Origin: Eutreptiella sp. 'Long Island Sound 2002'
Taxonomy: Eukaryota; Euglenozoa; Euglenophyceae; Eutreptiales; Eutreptiaceae
DNA: 64,000 nt
NCBI GenBank assembly: GCA_964036045.1
Contig: OZ038391.1
Coordinates: 46,410,711 to 46,474,710 of the forward strand
Reading direction: 5' to 3'
Below the pieces are notes generated by a model that ran no database searches, was not told the origin of the DNA, and worked only from the letters and a program-made list of their open reading frames with translations. Positions 43,387 through 55,266 of this stretch are shown here, one piece after another. Made by a program: the position numbers and the translations under genes. Position 1 is the stretch's first letter. Every line of letters begins with the position of its first letter.

Positions 43387-45868
43387 TTACTCTTGTGGGC
43401 CCCAGCGGCAAGTAGTACGCTTCTTGATCAGGTCCGTCAGAATGGCGCTGGTGTAGGTGAAGTTTTTGATATTGCGGCGATAGAAGTTGCACACCCCAAT
43501 GAAACTGCGTACATCATGAAGTCCTTTCTTGAGGTCTTCCTGTCGTACCTTAGCGTCCATCAGGGGTTTGGCCTTAGAGGCCGCTGGGGTCCACCACCCA
43601 TAGCCAACGTCAAACCCCAGGGACTGCATGCTCTCCTGCATGAACTCACACATCTCCAGCCTGAGTCGTGTGTGGTTCTCTTGGCAGACCGCAAAGAACT
43701 CACCCAAGACGATTAGGTGATCCTCCTGGGTATTTGTCCCGAGGCATACATCGTTGATGTGCGCTTCCATCTGGGCCCCACGGGATATGAGTTCCTGCAC
43801 CTTAGGTCTTCTTCGTAGGATGGACAAGATCTTGTTCATCAGCTCTTGAAAAAGAGCGGGTGCGTTGGCCGTGCCAAACGGCGTGACCTTCCACTTGAAC
43901 ACCCTCCTCTGAAGGGTGATGAAGACTAGTAGCTCCTGAGCGTTGGGCGTCAGGTCCACCTGCCAGAATCCGCTCCTCTTGTCCATCTTGGTCTTGTAGC
44001 GACAGGAGGCTATCTTCTCAAGGGTAGACTCCATATTAGGAATGGACCCTGAGTGGTTCAGTGTTTTCTTGTTCAGCTCTCCGTAGTCCACTACCAGCCG
44101 TTTGGCTGTAGACCCAAGTTTAGCCACCAGAAAACAGGGGCTGCAGTGTTGGGGGTAGTCCCCGTCCTTGTACTCCAGGAAACAGGCCAGCGTCGATACA
44201 TTCTTGTATCTGTCGCTCAATCTCGTCGGCCTGCTCTTTGGGAGCCGGATAGGGTCTCCTCCGGATCTTGTGACCCACGAACTCGGGTTTCAGCTTGAGG
44301 TCCATCTGTATCAGCTTGTCACATGAGGCTGGGGGTGGTAGTTCCCCGAACACCTCCAGATAGGTCCTTATAAGCGTCTGTACCCGCGGGTCCAATAGCT
44401 TGATCTTGTCCTCCATGTCCTCGTCAGAGTGTAAGTTGCTTGCCCCCTGTGCAATAGACGTCGGGAGGTGATCCTCCACCAACTCTTCGCCCTTGGTGGA
44501 ATCCTTCAACCCTTGGTAGGCGTAGAGTAGGTCTCGTTCAACCATCTCCGGTGGACGATGGCAACATAGGCATGCTCGAGGGGGTTCACATACACATTCC
44601 TCCGAGAGGTCGTCCTCCTCTGGGGTCCTCACATGGGCACCCCACACGCTCCTCATGAGTTTAAGATCTACCTCCCTTTGCCAGGTGGTGATCTTCTGTT
44701 CGAGGTCCTCCTTCAATTGGGATAGATCACCCATACGTCCTTGCTTCAGTGGCCATGAGCTGCAGGTAGGCTTAGCGTAGCATAGCTTTTTCGCCACCAA
44801 ACTCCTCTTGGAGTCCACGTACTCTCTTAGCCTGGATCGGGGATCCAGCTCCTCGTCCACAGGGTCTTCCGCCCTCATGGAGAGTAGGGGTTTCAGTGGG
44901 GCGACGTACTCGGCGTTCTCCACTTCCTCCACACAGGTCTGCACGAAGAAGGCGTCGTGCTCAGTTTCGTCATCTGAGTGGATAGAGCTGGGGAGGTCGG
45001 ATAGTCCACACTCAGAGACTCCATCAGGAACAGGTACATGGCAGGGAGAGTTGGGGGCGTTGGTGTTAGTCAGGACGTATTTATCTCCTCCGGGTATAGT
45101 GTCAATAGCATCTTGAGGTCGTAGTCGATCCTTCAAGTCACCCAAGGCGAGTCCATCGCTTTCTCGTTGTATAGCCTGGACCAGAGTTGAATCCAGGTCT
45201 TCCCAGGGGATGGAGGTAAGACCTCCGTCCACCACGCTGAGCAGACTCCCCCATTCGGGTTTCCCGATAGGCGTCTTACGCCCCGGAGGCACGTAGATGG
45301 CCTCATCAGGTAACCGAACAGAGCTGATAGTCAGCCTGTCCAAGAGGGTTCGCCAGTACTCGTTGCCCCCATGGGCTCCCCAATCGGGGGAACACAGGAC
45401 CATACGGGAACGTTCCAAGGCCACCTTGGTCAAGACCTTCCCCCATTCACTGAACCTGGGGTTCCCGTAGGCCATCCCGAAAGAGGGCCAGTAAAATTTG
45501 TAGCTGCAGTTCTTCCCCTTGCTGCAGTAAAGGCCCAGGACATGTTGTTTGACGCTGGCGAACAACTCCACACTCAGGTCTTCTCTAGAGTAACCCAACT
45601 CCTTCAGACCTTGGTCTAGGACTTCCCCCAATAGTTGATGGTCCTCAGCTTTGGAGGCCGCCATCATTTTCGAGGGCTCCTCCTTTGATACCCTCAGGTA
45701 GCTCGAGGTGTGTTCCGACTGCTCCAGTGGCACGGACTCTCTGCCACTGCCGTGGTCCATGCAGAGGATGTAGGGCGCTTGCAGCGTCAGGGATTGTATC
45801 TGGGAGTGCTGCACGAAGAAGTCAGTCCCCAATACAAAGTCGAAGGCCTCAGTGTCCATCACATACAA
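43387..45868 (-). pseudogene. Pol linker and reverse transcriptase with damaged YxDD
   Basis: 45868-44120 starts in the C-terminal part of the protease (FDFVLGTDFFVQHSQ) and runs through a ~500-residue linker with two Cys-rich stretches. A 1-nt shift near 44170 changes frame into the reverse transcriptase: LVVDYGELNKKT, KMDKRSGFWQVDL, FGTANAPALFQELMN, then the catalytic block reads EAHINDVCLG. The usual Y/F-x-D-D is H-I-N-D here, so the first Asp is Asn (codon 43753-43755). Thumb motifs KKGLHDVRSFIGVCNFYRR follow. Confidence 0.85.
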
Positions 45869-46117
45869 CCAATGGGCGATAGTTCAGGAGCCCATAGGTA
45901 CCTCCACTTCACAGTCCCCGCAGCTGTGCACCACATGTCCATCCCCCATTCGTATAGCCGCGGTGGTCAAGGTGTTCTTCGGGCTCCCACAAGGTAAAAT
46001 TTTCTTGGCCACTATAGATATGGTGGCTCCAGTATCCAATACCCCCAGGTATTCACGTCCCCCTAGTCGGATACGTACCCAGAACACCAAATCCAGGGCC
46101 CCACCGGACCGTCCCCG
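45790..46117 (-). pseudogene. Retropepsin-type aspartic protease
   Basis: LGVLDTGATISIV carries the DTGA active site (46025-46036), and FVLGTDFF is the conserved C-terminal block. A TGA (45884-45886) lies between them, and another TGA (46118-46120) separates protease from gag. Confidence 0.82.
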
Positions 46118-47374
46118 TCAGAACTCCGCGGGACAGGTCACCTCAAACCCCTTGTTCCGCAATTTGCGGGCCATCCTCATGAAACGGCTTCTCTTCTTAA
46201 CGTTGCCGTCATCAGCACCTTCATGCTCACGCTTGGCTCCTTGTTCTTGCTGGGCCTGCGTTTGTGAGTGTGTGGTAGGACCAGACTGCCCTCCAGAGGG
46301 CTCGGAGTTCCCCCCTGGACTAGGGTTGGTGTTGCCTCCATTCTTGTCCGGATTCTTGTTATCCTTGTCTGGCTGGCGGTTAGCGCCTCCTCCTCGTCCA
46401 CCTTGGTTCTTGTCTTGCCCTTTTCCGCGTCCTTTCGACTTGCCGTTGCCAGAGTCGTTGCCGTTGCCTTTGCCTCCACCTTTGCCAGAGCCTTTGCCAG
46501 GATCTTCACCCTTCAGCTTCGCCGACAGGCGCTGCTTGTGGTAGCACTCATCCTCGTAGTGCTTCCTCCTCCCACGGAAGACACAGGTGATAGTACACCT
46601 GTAGTGATCCGGCATCTTCGCTTTGGCGCCCGTGTTGGTCTCCTGCTTCTTCCCTTGGACTATGAAGCAGTATCGCTGCTCGCAGTCAGGGGCGTGCTGC
46701 AGGTGACCCTGCTCATCTCTGGCATCACACCAGAAGAGCTCCTTGAGATTCTCCATGATACGGGCGTGTTTTCTGGGGTAGTCCCCTGTCCAGGTCTAGG
46801 TCCTTGGTAACCTTTGCCATGGCTTCCAGAGCCTCCCCTTCGAGGACGGTATGCGTTCAGGTGCTGGTCGCTTTCTTTCTCCAGCGCCAGCTCCAAGAGT
46901 AGCACACACAAATCCTCGTAGTGGAGGGCTCTAGCCTTGCGCTCTGCCGTTGACCGGCACTCGTCCCACAGCTCCCGAGAGAGCTTAACAACCAACCAGA
47001 AGAGCAGGTCGTCGCTGCTGTAGGAACCTGGCGTCAATTGTCCAGCCCAGTAATCCAGGTCAGCTAATAGCAACGAGACCCTGCCAGGTTTGGGGTTGTT
47101 GGGCAGCACGGCCAGGTTCTGGATCTCAGCCCTGATGGGTACTGTCTCTCCAAGGCAACCAACACGTCGGCAAAGGCGGCGGACTTAGTCACGATCTGCT
47201 TGACCTGCTTCTCCAGGTACTTGGTCTTGTAGCACTGCAGGAGCAGATCACACTTGACTCGCCCACTAGCATTGTTTTGGCCGGTCATTCGGAGGAACCG
47301 GCCAAAATTCTCAGCGAACTCGCTGAGATCCTTGCCTGTGAACTCAGGCAAGTTCAGCACGATCTTGGAGGTGG

Positions 47375-47382
47375 CAATAGCC
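47375..47382. repeat. hAT target-site duplication, left
   Basis: CAATAGCC, repeated exactly at 48774-48781. Confidence 0.93.
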
Positions 47383-48773
47383 TAGGGATGCAGATTCGCA
47401 GCGAATTCAATTTGAATTCGCCGAATTCGCTGCAAATTCGGTCGCAGCGCGAATTCGCTGCGAATTCGGCGTGAAATTCAGAGTACTGCGAATCCGGGGC
47501 GAATTCGGCCTGCAAATTCGCAGGCTACAGGCGCCGGCGGCAGCGCGCGCCCTCCTTTGAACGGAGGTAATTTCCAAAACGTGATTCTGCTTCGGAAATT
47601 TTTTTTGACATTACAGATTGAAAAATATGTCGATTCCGCATCCCATTGTCGATTCTGTTTCTTGAATGGTCCATTGGTACTCGTTTTCAGATCCGAAATT
47701 CATTTCACGATTTCGAGCATACCGCTGCGTGCAGCACGTGAAGGCAGTTCTATTGGTGTTTGTTTTCGGGTCCAAATCAACGGTAACGCGGAAGATAAAG
47801 CCGTCGCGAGATTTTGCAAATTCGAAAAATTCTTGGACTCAATCTGGTGCCTAGACGTGTTTCCTGTGTCCTGCCCTTCACAACGGTACCTTCCTTGCCT
47901 CTAGCGGACGCAAATACACGGAGAAATCCTGATCACCAGCGTTGAAATTCCGCAGATTTGACAGTGTATGAACAAGGTGCCAGCAGGCACCAGGCTATGT
48001 CAAGGCACTGTCACAGTGCACAGGGGTATGAACAAAGGTAATTACTGAATAGTACACTGTGTTTCGATTCCATGTGTTTTCTCACCTTGTAGCTCTGGGA
48101 CTCCCTATCAACATGCCCCTTTCTTGCTTTGTTCCACCCTTTCAAGAACCTTCAAGAATGGAGCGTTGAGATGCATCAAAAAGGTCCAATGGGGTCAACG
48201 TCATAATGCAGAGTTGGAAGGGATTCAAATCTTAGATTGAGAAAGGTCATGAAAGAGATTCACATATGATTATTTCTGTGTGGCTTGATGTTTGTGCATG
48301 CTACGTTGAATTTCGTGTCTCTTTTTTTCATTCAAATATGTTGCAAAGTGGCGAGGTGGACCATTTCTTCCGCGGTTTTAAGTTATGACAACAAGCAACA
48401 AGTAAGCAAACGAAAGGAAGTAAATGGGGCTGAACGGGATAGGTACATGCAAGCATTTGGAGAGATCTTGAATTTTGAATGTCTATTTCAAAATAATGGG
48501 GACCATTTTCCTTGATTTCATTGAATCATGTTGACCCAAAGTGATTCAGAATAGGCAAGGTAGTAGCAAGTTAGCAAGAGACCTGCATGGTGGTCATTCT
48601 TTGGTTCGGAAAAGTAGACGCAACCTGCTTGTAGGAACTGGAAAATGGATACGATACAGAAATTTGAAATTTTTGATTTCGAATTCGAATTCAGGGGGGT
48701 CCACGAATTCCAGCGAATTCGGGGCGAATTCCGAATTCGAGCAAATTCGTGCCATTTCGAACCTGCATCCCTA
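47383..48773. mobile_element. Non-autonomous hAT-type DNA transposon
   Basis: Termini TAGGGATGCAG and CTGCATCCCTA are inverted copies with the hAT-like TAGGGATG start, and the 8-bp duplication CAATAGCC is the hAT length. Both ends are studded with GAATTCG motifs that can fold as overlapping palindromes (47395-47515 and 48670-48760). The 1391-bp interior is AT-rich and has no transposase-like frame, so it must be mobilised in trans. Confidence 0.92.
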
Positions 48774-48781
48774 CAATAGCC
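48774..48781. repeat. hAT target-site duplication, right
   Basis: CAATAGCC, exact copy of 47375-47382; gag coding resumes here. Confidence 0.93.
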
Positions 48782-50068
48782 TTAGCCTCCTGAGACCTGC
48801 GTCCCTCAGGGCGCTTGGTCTTCTTCTTCTTCTTCTTGTTCCGCCCACTCGGGTCCTCGGGGTCCTCAGGGTCGTCGTCCTCCGAGGGTGAAGCAGAAGT
48901 CATCGACGGCAGCTCATCGTCAGGGGGGTCTCCGCCTAGGTCACTAGAGCCATAGGGCTCCACGCCAACCATTGCCCTCAGGGCCGTCAGCCCCAGCCGG
49001 TCCAGCTCGGCTCTCGTGGAATTCCCTACATGGCTGTAGGGTGGCTGGGCCGTTCTCGGTACGAATGGGCTTCTTGGTATCGCTGCAGGGGTCCGCATCG
49101 GTCGGCTCCTCAGGCTCCCCAGGGTGTTTGTCAACCCTGCCACCAGGTGGGTAGCCTGTACTCGATGGGGTGAAATTCCCACCATGGTAGGTGACGCTTG
49201 GGGCAGAATCAGGGGCTCTAGTTTAGCCCAAATCTCTTGAGTGGGATCGCCCACAAGTTCAGAGGTGGCTCCGCAGAGAGCCTCTTTTATCTCCGAACGC
49301 GTCAGGGACCTGTTGGAGGATCTCCCTGATCCTCTACTCCTGCTCCCGCATGACTCAGGTCCTCTCCTGAGCCCACTCAGGGTTGCATACCCAGGAACAT
49401 CCACATAGGCTCCCGTAGCGGGTAGAGGATGGTGATAGTCAGCCGCATACCATCGCGGTGCAGAACTGGAGGCCACCGGCTCACTGGTAGTAGTTGCCTC
49501 TGGAAACGCAGTGGTAGGTGGGTTCACACCATAGGCAGGGTAGGTAGGCATACCAGTAAGGCCCGTGCCCTCAGCCATAGGCGGGGTGGTTATGGGTGTG
49601 GATGTTGTAGCGGCTGGGTCTGGAGTCCGGAGTGTGGTGGTAGTAGGACAGGGTGATGCTTGGAGGCCAGAAGCGCTTGGTGCGCCCTCAAAGGTCGACT
49701 AACTCGTCGGGTCGTGCCCATTGTCTACTCCTTCGTCTGCCATGCTTTCTCTTGCATCCTTCTCTCTCTCTCTCTTTCTCTTCACAGGATTGGTGTCCAC
49801 CTCCTCGACTGAGAGGGCCCGGAAGGCCGACTGAAGTCCCTCCAGCGAGTCATCAACCACGTCCACTGGCCCATGTAAGGGCACCGAAGGTACAGCGCTA
49901 GGTCCAGGTCCAGGTTCACTAGGTGCTGGCATTGCTGGTGCCTCAGGCGAGGTCCTCACGTCGGTGTCCTCCTTCTTCGTGTCCATATTCGCCCTTCTTG
50001 CTTATATATGACAGATCTCGGCGCACTGGATGTACAGCACGGGGTTGCTGCCGGTACGCAGAGACTGT

Positions 50069-50084
50069 CTGCCTCTTGCTACCA
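50069..50084 (-). promoter_or_regulatory. Probable primer binding site
   Basis: On the minus strand TGGTAGCAAGAGGCAG begins 7 nt after the 5' LTR. It resembles the initiator-Met tRNA-type site (TGG followed by TAnCAnAG) used by many plant and algal LTR elements. Confidence 0.55.
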
Positions 50085-50091
50085 GAAAGAG

Positions 50092-50876
50092 TTATAGTGA
50101 TTTCAACACTGTGTTGTTGTTGTGCCTCCCCTGCTGCCTGATGCTGGTGTAGGGTTCCTGCTACTTGCTTTTGATGAGGAAAATGTTTTATTGTTGAAAT
50201 ACAACCAATGCAGGATAACCCAAGCCAGAGATAAGCAAGTAGAAGAGAATCAGGATCAAAGCATGAAGGGCTGCAGTCACAAAGAGTTAGATAAAGACAA
50301 CTATCAACAATAGACCACAGCTATTAGCATACATTGCAACTCAGGATGAAATATTTTACATGTTTGAGAATAACTGATTGAAAAACTGCCCCAAGGGCTC
50401 ACTCTCATCCACAGTGCCATCTTGAGATGTGCACTCTTTGTTTTTGGGTCCCATAGGTGCTGAGGTGGCATGGCTTGTGGCGCTGAGGTCACTGCCATGT
50501 CACATGGGATATTCCTACTTAGCTAGGCTGACTGGGTATTGAACCCAGGACCTCTCAAAAAGAGGTGCCCCAGCCCCCTAGGGTGCATACCACTAGGACA
50601 GCTAAGAATTCATGAGAAGACATAGATAAATTCATAGGCTCTGCCTTCAGTATATCAGTGCCTCAGTCACCCAGGAAAAGATGTTTTAGTGCCTATAGCT
50701 TGGGGATTAAGGGGTCCACACAACATCCTGATTTAGTGTTTGGTTCCATAGGTCAAAATGTGTTATCACCCATTTTGGTTAGGCAAATACTAAGATAAAA
50801 ATGCAAGACTGCTTAGAGCACCTCTAATACAACTAAAGTATACCCTCAAGCATTGGAAAAGCACTTTTTCTTACTC
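50092..50876 (-). repeat. 5' LTR
   Basis: 785 bp, same boundaries relative to the element as 38236-39020; N1 ORF1 resumes at 50877. Confidence 0.92.
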
Positions 50877-51931
50877 AGGGCGCCCCTGCCTGCAGGCTGC
50901 GGAGCGGGCCACGCCGGGGGGTTGTGGCGGTGGGAAAGCCCCCTTAACGGCTTGGGCGGCATGGGCCTGGGTGCCCGTGGGTAAGTACACAGCGGGAGGA
51001 TCCAGGGGTCCGGCAGCGGTTGTGCCCCCCCCGCGTCCCACCGCCACCCGGAGTCGGGCGGGGCGGCCGGAACCGTGCCCGTCTGCAGGAAGTGGCGCGC
51101 CCTCTTGCCGGGGTGCCGCTGGAGGGTTGCCACGAGGCTGAACCCCTCTGTCGCCGGTGCCACTGAGAGGCCGCCCTGGGGCCTGCGCCAGGGGAAATCC
51201 TGGTCGGCCCGCCAGGCGTGGAGGTCCCGGACGATTTCCTCCGCGGCGCCTGTGGGGGCTTCCTCCGGTGCCAGGTGCCACATGACAGCGAGCAGTGCCC
51301 ATGTGGAGAAGGGCCACGCCCGTGGAGGGGTGTACACCTGAATGGTCGACTGCGGGCGCGCACGCCGCGCGCGGGATGCGTGGAGCACCCCTCGGACCAT
51401 GTCTGCCTCTAGGACCAGCACCATTCTCGTGAGCTCCACGACGATCCCCTCCGCCGGTCCGCCGTGGCGGCCCCGGGTGTGCAGGGCCACCTCTGTCTGG
51501 CCCGTGTGGGCAACCCTTTCGACGGCCTCTTGGATGTTCATGCTGCCGCGCGTGGTCTCATCCAGAATCCAGCCCCGCGCTACCCCGTAGCGCGGGGCGG
51601 CGCGTGCGGCCGCGTGCCCCACCGCAGGCAGCGCCCCGTCATCAGGGCAGGGTCGGGGGTGTTGCTTGGGGCACCAGTCTTCTCCGGTGCAGTGGCCCCG
51701 CTTCCACGCGGGGCAGAGGACGGGCCCGCTGCCCGCCGGCGGCGTGGGTCCCGCGAGCGCGCTGCCTGCGGGGGGCCCTGAGATCATCTCCAGGTCGGAG
51801 TCCGCATCCGCGTCCGCCTGGGGGGGGTCCCCGTCTCCGCCTCGGAGTTCCAGCGCCCTGATGACCTCGTGTGCCACGTACAGCGTCGGAGACCGGGGGG
51901 GTGTTTTGCGTGGGGCCGCGGGGTCCGCCAT
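50877..51931 (-). CDS. N1 ORF1 N-terminal part with CCCH zinc finger (interrupted)
   Basis: Met at 51931 (MADPAAPRK) is preferred over upstream in-frame Met codons because the sequence before it is Pro/His-rich leader-like. Residues 73-91 form a C-x7-C-x5-C-x3-H finger (CPAWKRGHCTGEDWCPKQH), an RNA-binding type. Acidic low complexity precedes it, and a globular region of helices (IQEAVERVAHTGQTEVALHTRG, WALLAVMWHLAPEEAPTGAAEEIV) follows. The frame runs into LTR sequence at 50876 and its last ~9 residues before the stop at 50846 are LTR-encoded. The rest of ORF1 lies at 38235-36738. Confidence 0.65.
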
Positions 51932-52130
51932 TGTTGGTGTCGCTGTGCCCAAGAGCAGGTGATGGGGTGCGGATCTCCCGTGGCTGCCCCGTGCCCCGTG
52001 GCTGGTGCACGTGCTGTGGGTGTGGTGGGGCGTAGGTGGGGGAGCTCGAACGCTGGCTCCGCGAGCCGGCACCGAGCGTCACTCCCTGGGCTCCGCCGGA
52101 CGTTTGCTTGCCCGTGGGGGCGTTAGGCGC
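51932..52130 (-). promoter_or_regulatory. N1 leader between tandem array and ORF1
   Basis: About 200 bp of unique GC-rich sequence between the last array unit and the ORF1 Met. With the array it forms a layout like the monomer-type 5' UTR of some LINEs. Confidence 0.4.
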
Positions 52131-54924
52131 TCCCCCTGTTGCCCGTGTGGCACAGGTGGTATGTGCACGGGGGCCTCGCATCGCGCGGGTGTCCCCGAGG
52201 GGTGCCCTGCGCCGTTGCGAGGGGCGTCTGAGGTCAGGGGCTCTCCCTCCCCCTGCTGCCCGTCCTCTGGGCGGGCTGTCGGGGTCGGCCACCGGCGTGC
52301 TGTGGGCGCGTGTGCGCGGGCGTGGTGGTGGGGGGCCGTCCCCGGGGGGGTGGCCTTCCACCGTTGTGAGGGGCGTCTGGTGTCAGGCGCTGGCCCTACC
52401 CCGGCCGCCCGTCCCTTGGGGCAGGCGGCCAGGGCTCCGCGGCCCGTGTTTCCCGGGTGCGGTCGTCGTGGGCGTGGGGACCCAGCACCGGCCCCACAGC
52501 ATGCGCTCTTGCGAGCTGTCGTTGCGCGCTGTGGGGCTGGTGGGAGGGCGTTCCCTGGGGGGGTGCGTTGCACCGTTGCGAGGTGCGTCTGAATTCAGGC
52601 GCTGTCCCTCCCTCGGCCGCCCGTCCTCTGGGCGGGTTGTCCGGGTCCGCTACCCACGTGCTGTGGGCGCGGGTGTGCGGGTGTGGGGGCCCAGCACTGT
52701 CCCTTTGGCTCGCATGCCCTGCGGGAGGCTGCGTGCCGCGGGGGTGGTGGTGGGGGGCCGTCCCCGGGGGGGTGGTCGTCCACCGTTGCGAGGGGCGTCT
52801 GGTGTCAGGCGCTAACCCTCTCCCGGCCGCCTGTCCCTTGAGGCAGGCAGCCAGGGCTCCGCGGCCCGTGTTTCCCGGGTGCGGTTGTCGTGGGCGTGGG
52901 GACCCAGCACCGGCGGGAGGGCGTCCCCTGGGGGGATGCCTTGCGCCGTTGTGAGGGGCGTCCGAATTCAAGCGCTGTCCGTCCCCCGGCCGCCAGTCCT
53001 CTGGGCGGGTTGTCGGGGTCTGCTACCCACGTGCTGTGGGCGTGGTGTGCGGGTGTGGAGGCCCAGCACTGTCCCTTTGGCTCGCATGCCCTGCGAGGGG
53101 CTGCGTGCCGTGGGGGTGGTGGGGGGCCGTTCCCGGGCGGCTGGCCGTCCACCGTTGGGAGGGGCGTCTGGTGTCAGGCGCTGTCCCTCCCTGGACCGCC
53201 CGTCCCTTGAGCCGGGCGGCCAGGGTTCCGCGGCCCTGTCAGTGGTTCCCGGGCGCGGTTGGTGTGGGCGTGGGGACCCAGCAGTGTGCGCTCTTGCGAG
53301 CCGTCGTTGCGCGCTGCAAGGGTGGTGGGAGGGCGTCCCCGGGGGGGGTGCCTCGCGCCGTTGTGAGGGGCGTCCGGTTTCAGGCGCTGTCCCTCCCCCG
53401 GCTGCCCGTTCTCTGGGGGGGCTGTCGGGGTCCGCTACCCACGTGCTGTGGGCGCGTGTGTGCGGGTGTCGGGGCACAGCACTGTTTCCTTGGCTTAAAA
53501 TGCCCTGTGGGGGGCTCCGTGCCGCAGGGGTGGTGGGTGGCCCTCCCGGCGAGGGTGGCCTTTCACCGTTGCCAGGGGCGTCTGGTGTCAGGCGCTGTCC
53601 GTCCCCCGGCCGCCCGTCCTTCTGGGTGCGGAGCCGGCGTTGCACGACCCGTGTATCCCAGGCGCGGTTGGTGTGGGCTTGGGGACCCAGCACCGGTCTC
53701 ACAGCGCGCGCTCTTGCGAGCCGCCGTTGAACGCTGTGGGAGTGGTGGTAGGGTGCCCCCGGGGGGGGTGCCTTTCGCCGTTGTGAGGGGCGTCTGAATT
53801 CAGGCGCTGTCCCTCCCCCAGCCGCCCGTTCTCTGGGCGGGTTGTCGGGGTCCGCGACCCAGGTGCTGTGGGCCCGGTGTGCGGGTGTGGGGGCCCAGCA
53901 CTGTCCCTTTGGCTGGAATGCCCTGCGGGGGGCTGCGTGCCGCGGGGGTGGTGGGGGGCCGTCCCCAGGGGGGCTGGCCGTCCACCGTTGTCAGGGGCGT
54001 CTGGTGTCAGGCGATGTCCCTCCCCGGTCCGCCCGTCCCCTGAGGCGAGCGGCCAGGGTTCCGCGGCCCTGTCAGTGGTTCCCGGGCGCAGTTGGTGCGG
54101 GCCTGGGGACCCAGCAGTGTGCGCTCTTGCGAGCCGTCGTTGCGCGCTGCGGGGGTGGTGGGAGGGCGTCCCTGGGGGGGTGCCTTTCGCCGTTGTGAGG
54201 GGCGTCCGGGTTCAGGGGCTGTCGCTCCACCGGCTGCCCGTTCGCTGGACGGGCTGTCGGGGTCCGCTACCCACGTGCTGACGGGGGTGTGTGCGGGTGT
54301 GGGGGCCCAGCACCGTCCCTTTGGCTTAGATGACCTGTGGGGGGCTCCGTGCCGCGGGGGTGGTGGGGGGCCGTCCCCGGGTGGGGTGGCCTTCCACCGT
54401 TGCCAGGGGCGTCTGGTGTCAGGTGCTGTCCGTCCCCCGGCCGCCTGTTCTTTTGGGTGGGCAGCCGGGGTTCCACGACCCGTGTATCCCGGGCGCAGTT
54501 GGTGTGGGTGTGGGGACCCAGCACCAGTCCCACAGCGCGCGCCCTTGCGGGCCGTCATTGCGCTCTGTGGGGCTGGCGGGAGGGTGCCCCCGGGGGGGGT
54601 GCCTTTCGCCGTTGTGGGGAGCGTCTGAATTCAGGCGCTGTCCCTCCCCCGGCTGCCCGTCCTCTGGGTGGGCTGTCGGGGTCCGCTACCCAGGTGCTGT
54701 GAGCGCGGATGTGCGGGTGTGGGGGCCCAGCACTGTCCCCTTGGCTTACATGCCCTGTTGGGGGCTGCGTGCCGCGGGGGTGGTGGGGGGCCGTCCCGGG
54801 TGGGTGGCCTTCCACTGTTGTGAGGGGCGTCTGGTGTCAGGCGTTGTCCCTCCCCCGGTCGCCCGTCCTTTCGGACGGGCAGCCGGGGTTCAGCCACCCG
54901 TGTGTCCCGGGTGCCTTTGGTGTG
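52131..54924 (-). repeat. ~420-bp tandem array upstream of N1 ORF1
   Basis: Landmark GCGTCTGAATTCAGGCGCTG (or variants) recurs at about 52591, 52969, 53369, 53796, 54208 and 54632; some units are shortened. The units are the reverse complement of the X2 array units. Long open frames here are artefacts. Lying directly upstream of ORF1, the array may serve as promoter monomers. Confidence 0.9.
54906..54924. repeat. 19-bp direct repeat, left copy
   Basis: CCCGGGTGCCTTTGGTGTG, repeated exactly at 63602-63620. Left of it the array is in register, and right of it the array stops. Confidence 0.9.
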
Positions 54925-55266
54925 CCGAAGGCGCTGTTACCAAAGGGCAAAGGCCGGGATGTCTACCCAGGGGTACAGGTAAACGGGCTGGGCTGTGTGT
55001 GTTGTGTGCGCGCTGTGTGTAAGTATGTTGTGGCATAGCCGGACCAGCGCACTCTTGCACTTGGACGACACTGCCTTGCCGACGCCTGCGCGCAGTCACA
55101 CAGGGTCTCATTTGCCCACTGCACCCTGCGTGCCGCGCTGCACCACCAGTGCCTTCTCTGTGGTGCCGCGTTGCTTGGCGCTCGGCACGGCACTGCACTG
55201 TGTGTGCCCTGCTGCTCCGTTGTTGTGGGCAGGGGGCAGTGGGCAGTGTTACGCACCGCCTGGGGG
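54925..55266. other. Left unique end of the LHC-bearing insert
   Basis: No repeat or credible ORF seen. Confidence 0.35.

Larger units (their letters stand above)
46118..49986 (-). pseudogene. gag of the LTR element, interrupted by a hAT-type insertion
   Basis: Starts MDTKKEDTD at 49986, reads through a TAG (49699-49701) into a Ser/Gly/Arg-rich region, and is cut at 48773 by the hAT element; the frame resumes below 47383 with the NLPEFTGKDLSEFAENFGRF capsid-like helix region. Frameshifts lie near 47135 and 46790. The C-terminal part has a Cys/His cluster (YRCTITCVFRGRRKHYEDECYHK), which may serve as nucleocapsid zinc finger, followed by a long Gly/Lys/Asn-rich basic tail ending at the TGA at 46118. 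Confidence 0.75.
38236..50876 (-). mobile_element. Ty3/Gypsy-type chromovirus-like LTR retrotransposon (12.6 kb)
   Basis: Two 785-bp direct LTRs bracket a minus-strand gag, protease, reverse transcriptase, RNase H, integrase and chromodomain order, which is the Ty3/Gypsy order. It interrupts N1 ORF1. Flanks share only AGG (38231-38233 and 50877-50879), so a target duplication is uncertain. Coding regions carry many stops and frameshifts. A hAT-type element sits in gag. Confidence 0.93.
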
